Of a stretch of DNA of 64,000 nt, positions 17,088 through 26,148 are shown piece by piece; within the stretch, counting starts at the first letter, position 1, and each line of letters opens with the position of its first letter. The position numbers were made by a program, and so were the translations under genes. The stretch is from Alphaproteobacteria bacterium. GTDB taxonomy: Bacteria; Pseudomonadota; Alphaproteobacteria; Acetobacterales; Acetobacteraceae. The stretch covers positions 79,153 to 143,152 of the forward strand of contig JADZEB010000027.1 of the NCBI GenBank assembly GCA_020850755.1, given 5' to 3'. The notes beneath the pieces were generated by a model. The model was given only the letters and a program-made list of their open reading frames with translations, did not search any database and was not told where the DNA came from.

Positions 17088-18827
17088 ATGACCGCCTTCC
17101 ACCCCGACATCATGGGGGTGCGGCACATGGCCGCATCGGCCCACTACCTCGCCACCCAGGTCGCCTTCTCGGTGCTGGAGGCGGGCGGCAACGCGATCGA
17201 TGCGGGCGTTGCCGGCGGCATCGCGCTCGGCGTGGTGCAGAGCGAGTATGTGGGCTTCGGCGGTGTCGCGCCGATCATCCTCTACCACGCCGAGAGCGGC
17301 AGCCTGCACACCATCGCCGGGCTCGGCACCTGGCCCAGGGCGGCGCGGGCGGAGATATTCCAGCAGGAGCACGCGAACCAGATCCCGGCCGGCGTGTTGC
17401 GCACCGTGGTGCCGGCCGCGCCCGATGCCTGGATCACCGCGCTGGAGCGCTGGGGCACGATGGGCTTCGCCGACGTGACGGAGCACACGATCCGCCTCGC
17501 GCGCGAGGGCTTCCCCTGCGACCCCTTGAAAAGCGAGATCATCACGAAATACGCGCCGAACTATCGCCGCTGGGATTCCTCCTCCGCGATCTACCTGCCG
17601 CAGGGCCGCCCGCCCTTGCCGGGCGAACGCTTCGTGCAGGAGGATCTCGGCCGCACCATCCAGTTCATGGCCGACCAGGACCGCGCCGCCGCCACCAAGG
17701 GCGGGCGGCTGGCCGGGCTCGCCGCCGCACGCGAGGCCTTCTATCGCGGCGACATCGCCCACGCCATGGTCGCGCACATGCAGGAGCATGGCGGCTGGCT
17801 CGCGGCCGAGGACCTCGCCCTCTACAAGGTCGAGGTCGGCCGGCCCGAGCGCGGGCGCTTCGGCCCCTGGATCGTCAACACCTGCGGCCCCTGGTGCCAG
17901 GGCCCGGCGCTGATCCAGCTGCTGCAACTGCTCGACGGGCTCGACCTGCGCGCCATGGGCCACAACAGCGCCGCCTACCTGCACACGCTGATGGAGGCGG
18001 TGAAGCTCGCCTTCGCCGACCGCGAGGCCTATTTCGGCGATCCGAACTTCATCGAGGTGCCGATCGGCGCCCTGCTCTCGCGCGAGTATGCGGCGCGGCG
18101 GCGCGCGCTGATCCGCCCCGACCGCGCCTGGCCCGACCTGCCGCCCGCCGGCACGGCCGAGGAGCTCGGTCTCGGCGGCCGCGCGCCCGGCGGCGGGCGC
18201 GGCCCCATCGCCGCGCAGGCCCCGCTCCGCCTGCCCGAGCTCGACACCTCCTACATCGCGGTAGTGGACCGGCACGGCAACGTCTTCTCCGCCACCCCCT
18301 CGGACGGCAGCCAGAGCGCGCCGGTGGTGAAGGGCCTGGGCTTCGTCCCCTCCCCGCGCGGCAGCCAGAGCCGGCCCGACCCGCGCCATCCCTGCGGCGT
18401 GGCACCGGGCAAGCGCCCGCGCCTGACGCCCAACCCCGCACTTGCCATCCGCGAGGACGGCAAGGTGATGATCCCCTTCGGCACGCCGGGCGGCGATGTG
18501 CAGGTGCAGGCGATGGCGCAGCTTTTCCTGAACCTGACCGTGTTCGGGATGGAGCCGCAGGCCGCGATCGAGGCGCCGCGCGCGGCCAGCTATTCCTTCC
18601 CCAACTCCTTCGCGCCCTTCGACCACCACCCGGCCTTGATGCGCATGGAAAGGCGCATCCCGGCCGAAACTGCGCGCGGGCTCGAATCACTCGGCCATCG
18701 CGTCGAATGGTGGCCCGAGGTGACCTGGCTTGCCGGCGCGCTCTGCACCATCGTGGCCGATCGCGAGAGCGGGATCCTCAAGGGCGGGGCGGATGCACGC
18801 AGGCCCGGCGCCGCCATCGGCTGGTGA
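17088..18827 (+). CDS. Gamma-glutamyltransferase family protein (Ntn hydrolase)
   Basis: A 579-residue Ntn-hydrolase proenzyme of the gamma-glutamyltransferase family. Autoprocessing should occur before Thr387 in LPELDTSYIAVVDRHGN, giving a large and a small subunit. The downstream oxyanion/glycine motif is FGTPGGDVQVQAM. The N-terminus (MGVRHMAASAHYLATQVAF) lacks a signal peptide, unlike periplasmic Ggt, so it resembles cytoplasmic YwrD-like members and may cleave amides other than glutathione. GGGAGGAG precedes the ATG. Its last 35 bases overlap the predicted start of the next gene. Confidence 0.93.
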   Translation: MTAFHPDIMGVRHMAASAHYLATQVAFSVLEAGGNAIDAGVAGGIALGVVQSEYVGFGGVAPIILYHAESGSLHTIAGLGTWPRAARAEIFQQEHANQIPAGVLRTVVPAAPDAWITALERWGTMGFADVTEHTIRLAREGFPCDPLKSEIITKYAPNYRRWDSSSAIYLPQGRPPLPGERFVQEDLGRTIQFMADQDRAAATKGGRLAGLAAAREAFYRGDIAHAMVAHMQEHGGWLAAEDLALYKVEVGRPERGRFGPWIVNTCGPWCQGPALIQLLQLLDGLDLRAMGHNSAAYLHTLMEAVKLAFADREAYFGDPNFIEVPIGALLSREYAARRRALIRPDRAWPDLPPAGTAEELGLGGRAPGGGRGPIAAQAPLRLPELDTSYIAVVDRHGNVFSATPSDGSQSAPVVKGLGFVPSPRGSQSRPDPRHPCGVAPGKRPRLTPNPALAIREDGKVMIPFGTPGGDVQVQAMAQLFLNLTVFGMEPQAAIEAPRAASYSFPNSFAPFDHHPALMRMERRIPAETARGLESLGHRVEWWPEVTWLAGALCTIVADRESGILKGGADARRPGAAIGW

Positions 18828-20250
18828 GCCGGAGCCGTCCGGACACGAGCCGGCGGCGCGCCCGAGCCGCGGGACGGTGCAGCGCCGGCGCGCGTTGACC
18901 CTCGGCGCGGGTGCCGCCGGTGCCGGGCTTGGCGCCTGGCTCTGGCCCCCCAGCACCGAGACCGAGCCGGGGGCGAGCGCGCCCAAGCTGCGCCATGCCG
19001 GGCGCAGCGGCTGGGAGGCGCTGGCCGCGCTCGCGCTCGAACCGATCCGCGCCGGGCTCGCCGAACCGGCGCCCTCGCCCTTCCGCCTGCTGCAAAGCTG
19101 GGAGACGCTCTCGCCCCTGGTCGGGCGCCAGTTCGATCGCGTCCAGGCGCAGGCGGCCTTCGTCTACGACAATGCGCTGGCCGGCATGGCATTGCTGCAT
19201 GCGGGCGAGAGCGAGGGCGCGCGGCGCATCGGGATGGCGCTGCTGCTCTGCCAGGAGCAGGACCGCCACTATACGGATGGCCGTCTGCGCAACGCCTATC
19301 GCACGGGGCCGGTCTATGCCGATGCGCCGGCCTCGGCCGCGCTGCCGGGCTGGTGGGACGAGGCATCGCGCTCCTGGCGCGAGGATGGCTACCATGCCGG
19401 CACCTCGGCCGGGGTGATGGGCTGGGCGATGCTGCTCTGGCTCGCCTTGTTCGAGGCGACGCGCGAGGCCGAGTTCCGCGTCGCCGCCCTGCGCGCCGCG
19501 ATGTGGATCGAGCAGGCCTGCGCCGATGCGCGCGGCCCGGGCGGCTATCGCGGCGGGGTGATCGGGCACGAGCCCGAGCCGGCCAGGCTGTCCTGGAAAT
19601 CGACCGAGCACAATATCGACATCGCCGCCGCCTTCGCCCGCCTTGCCGCCGCGACCGGCGATCGCGCCTGGCAGCGCCGCGCGGCGCGCGCGCGCGGCTT
19701 CGTCGCGGCGATGTGGCGGCCCGAGCAGGGCCGCTTCCTGGTCGGCACCCTGCCCGACGGCGTCTCGCCCAACCGCCATGTCTCGGCGCTCGACGTGCAG
19801 CTCTGGCCGAGCCTGCTCGACCCGCAGATGCGCGCCTGGCGCCGCGCGATCGACTTCGCGCTGACCACGCACGGCCTGCCGCGCGAGGCGCCGCGCGCCG
19901 CCCTGCGCGGCCTCGACTTCGACACCGACCGCGACGGCATCTGGAGCGAAGGCACGGCCCAGGCGATGCTGGCCCTGCGCCAGACCGGCCATCCGGACGA
20001 CCTCGTGCTGGCGGCGCGGCTTGCCGGCACGCTGCTTTCCTACCGCACGCGGGCCAACCGCTTCCGCGCCACCGATGTCGATCTGCTCAGCACCGGGCAG
20101 GCGACGGGACTGGTGCGGGGCGAGGCCGATTTCCGCTATCCGCGCCGCGGCCACCTCGCCGTCAACGCCTGGGTGGCGCTGGCGGCGCTGAACGCCAATC
20201 CCTTCGCGCCGGTCCCTCGCCTGCCGCGCGGGCGGCTCGACGCGATCTAG
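18793..20250 (+). CDS. Secreted alpha/alpha-toroid (six-hairpin glycosidase-like) protein
   Basis: A 485-residue protein with a possible Tat/lipoprotein-type signal (QRRRALTLGAGAAGAGLGAW). The remainder is helical, with repeated aromatic-rich hairpins. Segments such as WKSTEHNIDIAAAFARLAAA and DRDGIWSEGTAQAMLALRQ recall six-hairpin (alpha/alpha)6 barrel glycosidases and polysaccharide lyases. No catalytic pair could be assigned with confidence. The ATG at 18793 overlaps the end of the transferase gene; a GTG at 18877, just before the twin-arginine motif, is an equally good start. A role in processing an envelope or extracellular glycan is an inference. Confidence 0.7.
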   Translation: MHAGPAPPSAGEPEPSGHEPAARPSRGTVQRRRALTLGAGAAGAGLGAWLWPPSTETEPGASAPKLRHAGRSGWEALAALALEPIRAGLAEPAPSPFRLLQSWETLSPLVGRQFDRVQAQAAFVYDNALAGMALLHAGESEGARRIGMALLLCQEQDRHYTDGRLRNAYRTGPVYADAPASAALPGWWDEASRSWREDGYHAGTSAGVMGWAMLLWLALFEATREAEFRVAALRAAMWIEQACADARGPGGYRGGVIGHEPEPARLSWKSTEHNIDIAAAFARLAAATGDRAWQRRAARARGFVAAMWRPEQGRFLVGTLPDGVSPNRHVSALDVQLWPSLLDPQMRAWRRAIDFALTTHGLPREAPRAALRGLDFDTDRDGIWSEGTAQAMLALRQTGHPDDLVLAARLAGTLLSYRTRANRFRATDVDLLSTGQATGLVRGEADFRYPRRGHLAVNAWVALAALNANPFAPVPRLPRGRLDAI

Positions 20251-20369
20251 CCGCGCACCCGGCCGCCGGCCGGCCCGGCACACGCGCCCCGGCACACGCG
20301 CCCGGCGCCTTAACCGCTTGTTGTCATCCCGCATGCTATCGCGCCCACCACAGCGGAAGGCGCGCGCCC

Positions 20370-21200
20370 ATGATCCCGAGCGAGTCGAGCCTGGTGCCTG
20401 AGCTTGCGATCGCGCGCGATGCCGCGCGCCGCGCCTCGCCTTGGCGCCTCGGGGCGCGCCCGCTGCCGCGCATCGCGCGCGCGCTCCTGTCGGCGCGGCA
20501 CTGGCGCGGCGCGGTCGAAGCGTTGCGCGTCTATCGCGCGCCGCTGCCCGCGCTCCTGCGCTACCTGTCCGGGCGCGGCGCCTATCCGGCGGCGATCGGC
20601 CTGCGCACGCCTACGGGCCCGGCCGAGGCCACGCTCCACACCCATGCCGACATGCTGACGCTGCACGAGGTGTTCTGCCGGCGGGACTATGCCATGCCGG
20701 GCGATGTGCAGAGCGTGCTCGACTGGGGCGCCAATATCGGCATCACCGCGCTGCATGCGCTGACGCGCAACCGGGCCGCGCGCGTGATCGCCTACGAGCC
20801 CCTGCCGCGCAATGCCGCGCGGCTCCGACGCCAGCTTGCGCCCCATGCCGGGCGCTGGCGGCTGCACCAGGCGGCGATCGGGTTTGCCGACGGCCAGGCG
20901 CAGTTCGGCGCCGAGCCCACCGGGCGCTATGGCGGGCTCGGCCGCACCGACCTGCCCGAGCGCATCGCCGTGCCGGTGCGCGCGGCCAACGCCGCTCTGG
21001 CCGAGGCGCTGGCCGAATTCGGCGGCAGCCTCGATCTCCTCAAGATCGACATCGAGGGAATGGAGGCGCCGATCCTGCGCGCGCTCGACCCCGCGCTGCT
21101 TGCCCGCGTGCGCCTGATCGTGGCGGAAACAAAGGCGATCGTGCCGCTGGCGGGCTTCGCGCCCGAGCGTGCCGGCAGCGTCGTGCGCTACCGGCACTGA
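20370..21200 (+). CDS. FkbM-family SAM-dependent methyltransferase
   Basis: A 276-residue protein. The central methyltransferase domain has the SAM-binding strand VLDWGANIGITALHALTRN, the acidic residue in VIAYEPLPRNAARLRRQL and the FkbM signature LLKIDIEGMEAPILRAL. The N-terminal 90 residues are basic and unassigned. FkbM enzymes O-methylate sugars or polyketides, so an envelope-glycan role is possible next to the preceding toroid protein. It is 113 bp upstream of the CoA-transferase genes and may not belong to that operon. Confidence 0.88.
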   Translation: MIPSESSLVPELAIARDAARRASPWRLGARPLPRIARALLSARHWRGAVEALRVYRAPLPALLRYLSGRGAYPAAIGLRTPTGPAEATLHTHADMLTLHEVFCRRDYAMPGDVQSVLDWGANIGITALHALTRNRAARVIAYEPLPRNAARLRRQLAPHAGRWRLHQAAIGFADGQAQFGAEPTGRYGGLGRTDLPERIAVPVRAANAALAEALAEFGGSLDLLKIDIEGMEAPILRALDPALLARVRLIVAETKAIVPLAGFAPERAGSVVRYRH

Positions 21201-21313
21201 ACGCGGCGCAGCACACCGTCCCTCGCCCCGGCCTTCCGTCGGGCGCCACTCTGGCCTTCGCCACCCGTCCGGTGTATCACGGACCCCTCGGTTCCGCGCC
21301 GGAAGGGCCCGTG

Positions 21314-22132
21314 ATGAGCAGTGACTTCGCGCTGGTTTCGGTGGACGAGCTTGTTGCCCGCATCCCCGACGGGGCGGTGCTGGCCATGCCGCCCGACTAT
21401 TCGCTGTCCCCGGCCGCGGCCGTGCGCGCGCTGATCCGGCGCGGCGCCGCCAGGCTCTCGCTGCTCGGCGTGCCGATCTCGGGCTATTGCGCCGACCTGC
21501 TGATCGGCGCGGGCGCGGTGGGCGCGATCACCACTTCGGCCGTCTCGCTCGGCGAATATGGGCTCGCGCCACGCTTCACCGCCGCGGTCAAGGCGGGCAC
21601 GATCAAGGTGGACGACGCCACGTGCCCGTGCGTGCACACCGCCCTCCAGGCGGCCGAGAAGGGCGTGCCCTTCATGCCGCTGCGCGGCGTGATCGGTTCG
21701 GACCTGCTCAGGCACCGGCCGGACTGGAAGGTGGTGGACAACCCCTTCGGCAATGACGATCCGATCCTGCTCGTGCCCGCGATCAGCCCCGACTATGCGC
21801 TGTTCCACGCGCCGATGGTCGATCGCGCCGGCAATGTCTGGGTCGGGCGGCGGCGCGAGGTGGCAACGCTTGCCCATGCCGCGCGCACCGTGCTTGTCAC
21901 CGCCGAGCGTCTCTACGACGGCACCATGCTGGAGGATGAGCGCCTCGCCCCCGGCTGCATCGGCGCGGTTTACATCAACGCCGCCGCGCTGGCGCCGAAG
22001 GGCGCTTGGCCCTTGGGCTGCCTCGATCTCTACGATCCGGACGAGGCGCATCTGGCTCTCTACGCCCGCGCCGCGCGCGACGAGACCGGGTTCCGAGGCT
22101 ATCTCGACGCCCATGTGCTCGGCGCGGCCTGA
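21314..22132 (+). CDS. CoA-transferase family I, alpha subunit (GctA/IpdA-like)
   Basis: A 272-residue alpha subunit of a class I CoA-transferase. Diagnostic stretches are PDYSLSPAAAVRALIRRG near the N-terminus, VKAGTIKVDDATCPCVHTAL, and DYALFHAPMVDRAGNVWVG. The last of these is the conserved substrate-domain hairpin of glutaconate CoA-transferase A and of IpdA. It pairs with the beta subunit 15 bp downstream. The heterodimer would transfer CoA between acids, or open a ring on a CoA ester as in IpdAB. A GTG three bases upstream is an alternative start. Confidence 0.87.
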   Translation: MSSDFALVSVDELVARIPDGAVLAMPPDYSLSPAAAVRALIRRGAARLSLLGVPISGYCADLLIGAGAVGAITTSAVSLGEYGLAPRFTAAVKAGTIKVDDATCPCVHTALQAAEKGVPFMPLRGVIGSDLLRHRPDWKVVDNPFGNDDPILLVPAISPDYALFHAPMVDRAGNVWVGRRREVATLAHAARTVLVTAERLYDGTMLEDERLAPGCIGAVYINAAALAPKGAWPLGCLDLYDPDEAHLALYARAARDETGFRGYLDAHVLGAA

Positions 22133-22147
22133 GGCGGAGGCAGCGCC

Positions 22148-22912
22148 ATGAGCGATCCCGCCGGCCAGCCCATCGCGCCCGAGGAAAGGCTGATCGCCGC
22201 CATCGCCGCGCTGATCGCCGAGCCCTGCGACCATCCGGTGCGGCACGCGGCGGTGGGCGCGGCCTCGCCCATCCCGGCGGCGGCCTGCATGCTGCGCCAG
22301 CATGAAGGCCACGCGATGCGCCTCTCGCTCCTGCAGTCGCGCCGCGCCAACCCCTTCACCGAAGGCGGGCGCGAGCTGTTCGACTTGGCCGGGCAGGGCC
22401 GCATCGACCTGTTCTTCCTGGGCGGCGGGCAGATCGACGGAGCGGCCAACATCAACCTCGTCGGCACCGGCACCTACCCGCAGGTGGAGGCGCGCTTCCC
22501 CGGCTCCTTCGGCTCGGCCTACATGTATTTCGCCGTGCCGCGCACCATCCTGTTCCGCGAGGAGCATTCGCGCCGCGTGCTGGTGGAGAAGGTCGATTTC
22601 ATCTCGGCCCCCGGCACCTCGCCCGCCAATGTCTGGCGCCGCGGCACGCCGCAGGCGCTGGTCACCGGGCGCTGCGTGTTCGATTTCGTCGCTTCCCGCG
22701 CGCGCTTCGTGCTGCGCAGCCTCCATCCCGGCGTGAGCGCGGCCGATATCGTGCGCGAAACGGGCTTCGGATTCGACATCCCCGCCGATGTGCCCGTCAC
22801 GCCCGAGCCCACGCCGGCCCAGCTTGCGCTTCTGCGCGGGCCGGTCCGCGCGGCGATGGAGGTCAACTATCCCGATTTCTGCGGCCGCGTCTGGGGCCGC
22901 AGGGCAGCCTGA
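22148..22912 (+). CDS. CoA-transferase family I, beta subunit (GctB/IpdB-like)
   Basis: A 254-residue beta subunit. The core IDLFFLGGGQIDGAANINLVG corresponds to the GctB/IpdB central strand. It is followed by the family-typical FPGSFGSAYMYFAVPRTILF and by VEKVDFISAPG. The glutamate that carries the CoA thioester in true transferases is not evident in the usual SENG-like context. An IpdB-like non-transferase chemistry is therefore possible; this needs a structural alignment. The gene sits between the alpha subunit and a CaiB/BaiF gene with 15- and 22-bp gaps, so the three genes are one operon. Confidence 0.85.
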   Translation: MSDPAGQPIAPEERLIAAIAALIAEPCDHPVRHAAVGAASPIPAAACMLRQHEGHAMRLSLLQSRRANPFTEGGRELFDLAGQGRIDLFFLGGGQIDGAANINLVGTGTYPQVEARFPGSFGSAYMYFAVPRTILFREEHSRRVLVEKVDFISAPGTSPANVWRRGTPQALVTGRCVFDFVASRARFVLRSLHPGVSAADIVRETGFGFDIPADVPVTPEPTPAQLALLRGPVRAAMEVNYPDFCGRVWGRRAA

Positions 22913-22934
22913 ACCGAGAGAACCGAGGAACCCG

Positions 22935-24155
22935 ATGTCCGAGCAGAAGTCCGGCGCCCTTGCCGGCCTCAAGGTGATCGACCTCACCCGCGTGCTGGGT
23001 GGGCCCTACTGCACCATGATCCTGTCCGACCACGGCGCGGACGTGATCAAGATCGAGCCGCCCGCCGGCGACGAGGTGCGCGACTGGGGCCCGCCCTTCA
23101 ACGGGCCGGATGCGAGCTACTTCATCGGCGTCAACCGCAACAAGCGCTCGCTCGGCCTCGACCTCGCCAAGCCCGAGGGCAAGGCGGTGCTGTTGCGCCT
23201 GCTCGAAGGCGCCGACGTGCTGATCGAGAATTTCAAACCCGGCAGCATGGAGCGCTGGGGCCTGGGCTACGAGGCGGTGCTGCGCCCGCGCTTCCCGCGC
23301 CTGATCCATTGCCGCATCTCGGGCTTCGGCGAGGACGGGCCGCTTGGCGGCTTCCCCGGCTATGACGCGATCGTGCAGGCGATGGTCGGGCTGATGAGCG
23401 TGAACGGCACCGGCGAGACCGCGCAGGGCGGCACCGGCCCCTTGCGGCTCGGCACGCCGATCGTCGATCTCGCCACCGGCCTCTACTCCTCGATCGCGAT
23501 CCTGATGGCGTTGCAGGAGCGCGCGCGCTCGGACCTGGGCCAGTATCTCGACATGACCCTGCATGATTGCGGCATGGCGCTCCTGCATCCGCACGCGGCC
23601 AACTTCTTTCTCAATGGCAAGCGGCCCAAGGCCACCGGCAACCCGCATCCCAACATCTCGCCCTACGACAAGTTCCGCACGCGCACGGGCGAGATCTTCT
23701 TGGGCGTCGGCAACGATGCGACCTTCCGCAAGTTCTGCGCCGCGATCGGCAAGCCGCACCTCGCCGACGATGCGCGCTTCCGCACCAATGCCGATCGCGT
23801 CACCAACCGCCCCGCCCTGACGGTCGAGATCGAGCAGGCGCTCGAGGATGTGGACGGCAACGAGTTCTGCCAGCGGCTGCTGGCGGGCGGGCTGCCGGCC
23901 GGCCCGGTGCTGCCGGTGGACGAGGTGATGGAGCAGCCGCACACCGCCCATCGCGACATGGACTGGCGCAAGGACTGGTTCCGCGGCCTCGGCACGCCGA
24001 TCAAGCTCAAGCGCACGCCGGGCGGGCTCAGGCGCACCCCGCCGCGCTATGCCGAGCACACGCACGAGGTGCTGGCCGAGCATGGTTTCACCGCCGAGGA
24101 GGTGGCGAAGCTGGAAGCGGCCGGCGTGGTGCTGACCAAGCGCCGCAAGGGCTGA
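22935..24155 (+). CDS. CaiB/BaiF-type (family III) CoA-transferase
   Basis: A 406-residue family III CoA-transferase. It shows the canonical start LAGLKVIDLTRVLGGPYCTM, the loop FIGVNRNKRSLGLDL, VLIENFKPGSMERWGLG, and the catalytic aspartate in GFPGYDAIVQAMVGLMS. It moves CoA from an acyl-CoA such as succinyl-CoA to a free carboxylate. It is translated from an ATG 22 bp after the class I beta subunit. Two unrelated CoA-transferase classes in one operon suggest sequential activation of two acids or a chain of CoA exchange. It converges with pssA, 18 bp apart. Confidence 0.93.
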   Translation: MSEQKSGALAGLKVIDLTRVLGGPYCTMILSDHGADVIKIEPPAGDEVRDWGPPFNGPDASYFIGVNRNKRSLGLDLAKPEGKAVLLRLLEGADVLIENFKPGSMERWGLGYEAVLRPRFPRLIHCRISGFGEDGPLGGFPGYDAIVQAMVGLMSVNGTGETAQGGTGPLRLGTPIVDLATGLYSSIAILMALQERARSDLGQYLDMTLHDCGMALLHPHAANFFLNGKRPKATGNPHPNISPYDKFRTRTGEIFLGVGNDATFRKFCAAIGKPHLADDARFRTNADRVTNRPALTVEIEQALEDVDGNEFCQRLLAGGLPAGPVLPVDEVMEQPHTAHRDMDWRKDWFRGLGTPIKLKRTPGGLRRTPPRYAEHTHEVLAEHGFTAEEVAKLEAAGVVLTKRRKG

Positions 24156-24173
24156 AGGGGCGCGGCGATGCCT

Positions 24174-25244
24174 TCAGCCGGCGGCCTGCGACGGCGGCCG
24201 GCCCTGCGGCGGGGTTTCGCCCGCGCCCGGTGATGCAGCCGGCTGATCGGCCGTCGCGGGGGCCGTCGCGGGAGCGCTGGCGCCATCCTGCGGTGCGACC
24301 GGCGGCTGTCCCGGCGCCCCGGCCGGCGCGGCGGCAAAGGCCCCCATGCTGAAGCCGGCATTCGCGCTTTCGCGCGTGCTGGTGTTGGCAGTGGGGCGCA
24401 GCCCGCCCACAAGCTGCGGGCCCTCCGCCTGCTTGGCCATTGCCTCCGCCTCCGCGCGCAGACGCGCATGGCTGCGATAGCTGAACGGAACCATGCCGAG
24501 ATAGACGAGACCCGCCGCCACCATCGCGCCCCAGGGCTCGCTCATCAGGAAGGTGGCGAACACCACCACGCCGAGGAAGCCGGGCAGCACCCATTCCTCG
24601 GGCACCTTGAAGTTCTTGAAGCTGTAGGTCGGCAGCGTGCTGACCATCAGCGAGGCAACGCCGAGCAGCGCGACGCCGTTGGTGATCGGGTGGCGCAGCG
24701 CCTCGGACAGGGCGGGCGCGCCCCATTCGCGCGCCTGGAAGCTTGCCACCATCGGCAACAGGCACAAGGCGGCGCCGGCCGGGGCCGGCACGCCCTGGAA
24801 GAAATTGTAGGCGTAGCTCGGGCGCGGCGTGCCGTCGATCGCGGCGTTGAAGCGCGCAAGGCGCAGCGCGGCGCACACCGCATAGACCATGCACAGCGCC
24901 CAGCCGATGCCGCCCGCCCCGCTCATGGTCCAGAGGAACAGGATCAAGGCCGGCGCCACACCGAAGCAGAGGAAGTCGGACAGGCTGTCGAACTCGGCGC
25001 CGAAGCGGCTGGTGCCCTTCAACAGCCGCGCGAGCCGCCCGTCCAGCCCGTCGATCAGCGCCGCGACCGCCACCGCGATCACCGCGGCCGACCAGCGCCC
25101 CTCGAAGGCGAAGCGTATGCCGGTCAGCCCGACGCACAGCCCCACCAGGGTCATCAGGTTCGGGATCAGCCGGTTGAAGGACAGGCCGCGGAAGCGCGGC
25201 CGGGTGCGGCGGATCAGGCGGCGGCGCAGCGGGCGGACGCGCAT
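24174..25244 (-). CDS. pssA: CDP-diacylglycerol--serine O-phosphatidyltransferase with Ala/Pro-rich tail
   Basis: A 356-residue membrane protein that makes phosphatidylserine from CDP-diacylglycerol and serine. The CDP-alcohol phosphotransferase motif D-x2-DG-x2-AR-x8-G-x3-D-x3-D is complete from Asp65 to Asp90 (DGLDGRLARLLKG, then FGAEFDSLSD). About eight hydrophobic segments follow. The last 70 residues form an Ala/Pro/Gln-rich cytoplasmic tail that makes the protein longer than usual. AAGGAG precedes the ATG. It is 25 bp downstream of psd, so the two phosphatidylethanolamine steps are co-expressed. Confidence 0.95.
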   Translation of the reverse strand: MRVRPLRRRLIRRTRPRFRGLSFNRLIPNLMTLVGLCVGLTGIRFAFEGRWSAAVIAVAVAALIDGLDGRLARLLKGTSRFGAEFDSLSDFLCFGVAPALILFLWTMSGAGGIGWALCMVYAVCAALRLARFNAAIDGTPRPSYAYNFFQGVPAPAGAALCLLPMVASFQAREWGAPALSEALRHPITNGVALLGVASLMVSTLPTYSFKNFKVPEEWVLPGFLGVVVFATFLMSEPWGAMVAAGLVYLGMVPFSYRSHARLRAEAEAMAKQAEGPQLVGGLRPTANTSTRESANAGFSMGAFAAAPAGAPGQPPVAPQDGASAPATAPATADQPAASPGAGETPPQGRPPSQAAG

Positions 25245-25269
25245 GGCGTGCTCCTTTCGCGCGGGACGT

Positions 25270-26148
25270 TCAGCCGGAGGCCGGCATGGCCGGCGGCGCG
25301 GCAGCGGGCGGCGCGGCAGCGGGCGGCGCGGCAGCGGGCGGCACGGCAGCGGGCGGCACGGCAGCGGGCGGCGCGGCAGCGGGCGGCGCGGCAGCGGGCG
25401 GCACGGCAGCGGGCGGCGCGGCAGCGGGCGGCGCGGCAGCGGGCGGCACGGCCACGGGAGCGCGGATCGTGGCGCCGAGATCGGCGATCACCGTCTCGCC
25501 CCCGATCATAGTCTGGCCGGGCAGGACGAGCGGCTCCACGCCCTCGGGCAGGTAGATGTCGGTGCGGCTGCCGAATCGGATCATGCCGAAGCGCTCGCCC
25601 GCACGCAGCGCCTGCCCCTCGCGCACATCGCACAGGATGCGCCGCGCCACCAGGCCCGCGATCTGCACCACCGCCACCGCGCGGCCATCGGGCAGGCGCA
25701 TCAGGATGGCGTTGCGTTCATTCTCCTCGCTCGCCTTGTCGAAGGCGGCGTTGAAGAACCTGCCCGGCCGGTAGGCGATGCGCTCGACCGTGCCCTCGAC
25801 CGGGGAGCGGTTCACGTGCACGTCCATCACCGACAGGAAGATCGAGACGCGCATCCGCCCCGCGGGCCCCAGCCCAAGTTCGGGCGGCGGCACAGCCGCC
25901 CCCACCGAGACGATCTTGCCGTCGGCGGCGGCGAGCACAAGGTTCGGGCGGGCGGGCGGCACCCGCTCGGGGTCGCGGAAGAAGTAGATCACCCAGGCGG
26001 CGATGACCGCGCCCGCTATGCCGGCCTCGGTCGCGAGCAGGAACAGCACCACCGTCACCGCCAGCGCGATGGCGATGAACGGCAACCCCGCGCGGTGCGG
26101 CAGGGGCAGGAACGAGCGCAGCGGATCGACAGGGGCAGGCGCGGGCAT
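25270..26148 (-). CDS. psd: Phosphatidylserine decarboxylase proenzyme with PPAA(A/V)-repeat tail
   Basis: A 292-residue proenzyme that converts phosphatidylserine to phosphatidylethanolamine. It has membrane segments at about residues 22-57, then FRDPERVPP and the [14 protein letters not shown] core. The self-cleavage site is FGSRTD, with Gly193-Ser194; Ser194 becomes the pyruvoyl group of the alpha chain. After the normal end near residue 232 there is a tail of about ten [10 protein letters not shown] units, encoded by a 15-bp tandem repeat. That tail would belong to the pyruvoyl subunit. The start [15 protein letters not shown] was preferred over an upstream in-frame extension without conserved residues. 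Confidence 0.94.
   Translation of the reverse strand: MPAPAPVDPLRSFLPLPHRAGLPFIAIALAVTVVLFLLATEAGIAGAVIAAWVIYFFRDPERVPPARPNLVLAAADGKIVSVGAAVPPPELGLGPAGRMRVSIFLSVMDVHVNRSPVEGTVERIAYRPGRFFNAAFDKASEENERNAILMRLPDGRAVAVVQIAGLVARRILCDVREGQALRAGERFGMIRFGSRTDIYLPEGVEPLVLPGQTMIGGETVIADLGATIRAPVAVPPAAAPPAAAPPAAVPPAAAPPAAAPPAAVPPAAVPPAAAPPAAAPPAAAPPAMPASG
25291..25455 (-). repeat. 15-bp tandem repeat in the 3' end of psd
   Basis: About ten and a half copies of a 15-bp unit (GGCGGCGCGGCAGCG with A/G variation at one site) lie in frame at the end of psd. They encode PPAAA or PPAAV pentapeptides. Near-identity of the units means copy number could change by slippage without a frameshift. Confidence 0.95.

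Noticed and set aside
16176..18629. An 817-codon minus-strand frame over the same genes
   Set aside because: It is antisense, with no domain pattern; long open frames of this sort arise from lack of stops at high GC.
16178..18898. A 906-codon plus-strand frame across the dienelactone hydrolase and transferase genes
   Set aside because: It is out of frame with two genes that carry complete catalytic motifs, and its composition is almost only Arg, Ala, Gly and Pro.
25291..25455. Possible CRISPR array
   Set aside because: The repeat is a contiguous in-frame 15-bp tandem without spacers. No spaced direct repeats or cas genes occur in the window.
25286..25555. A Gly/Ala-repeat protein on the plus strand opposite the psd repeat
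   Set aside because: It is only the complementary reading of the 15-bp psd repeat, without a ribosome site or conserved part.
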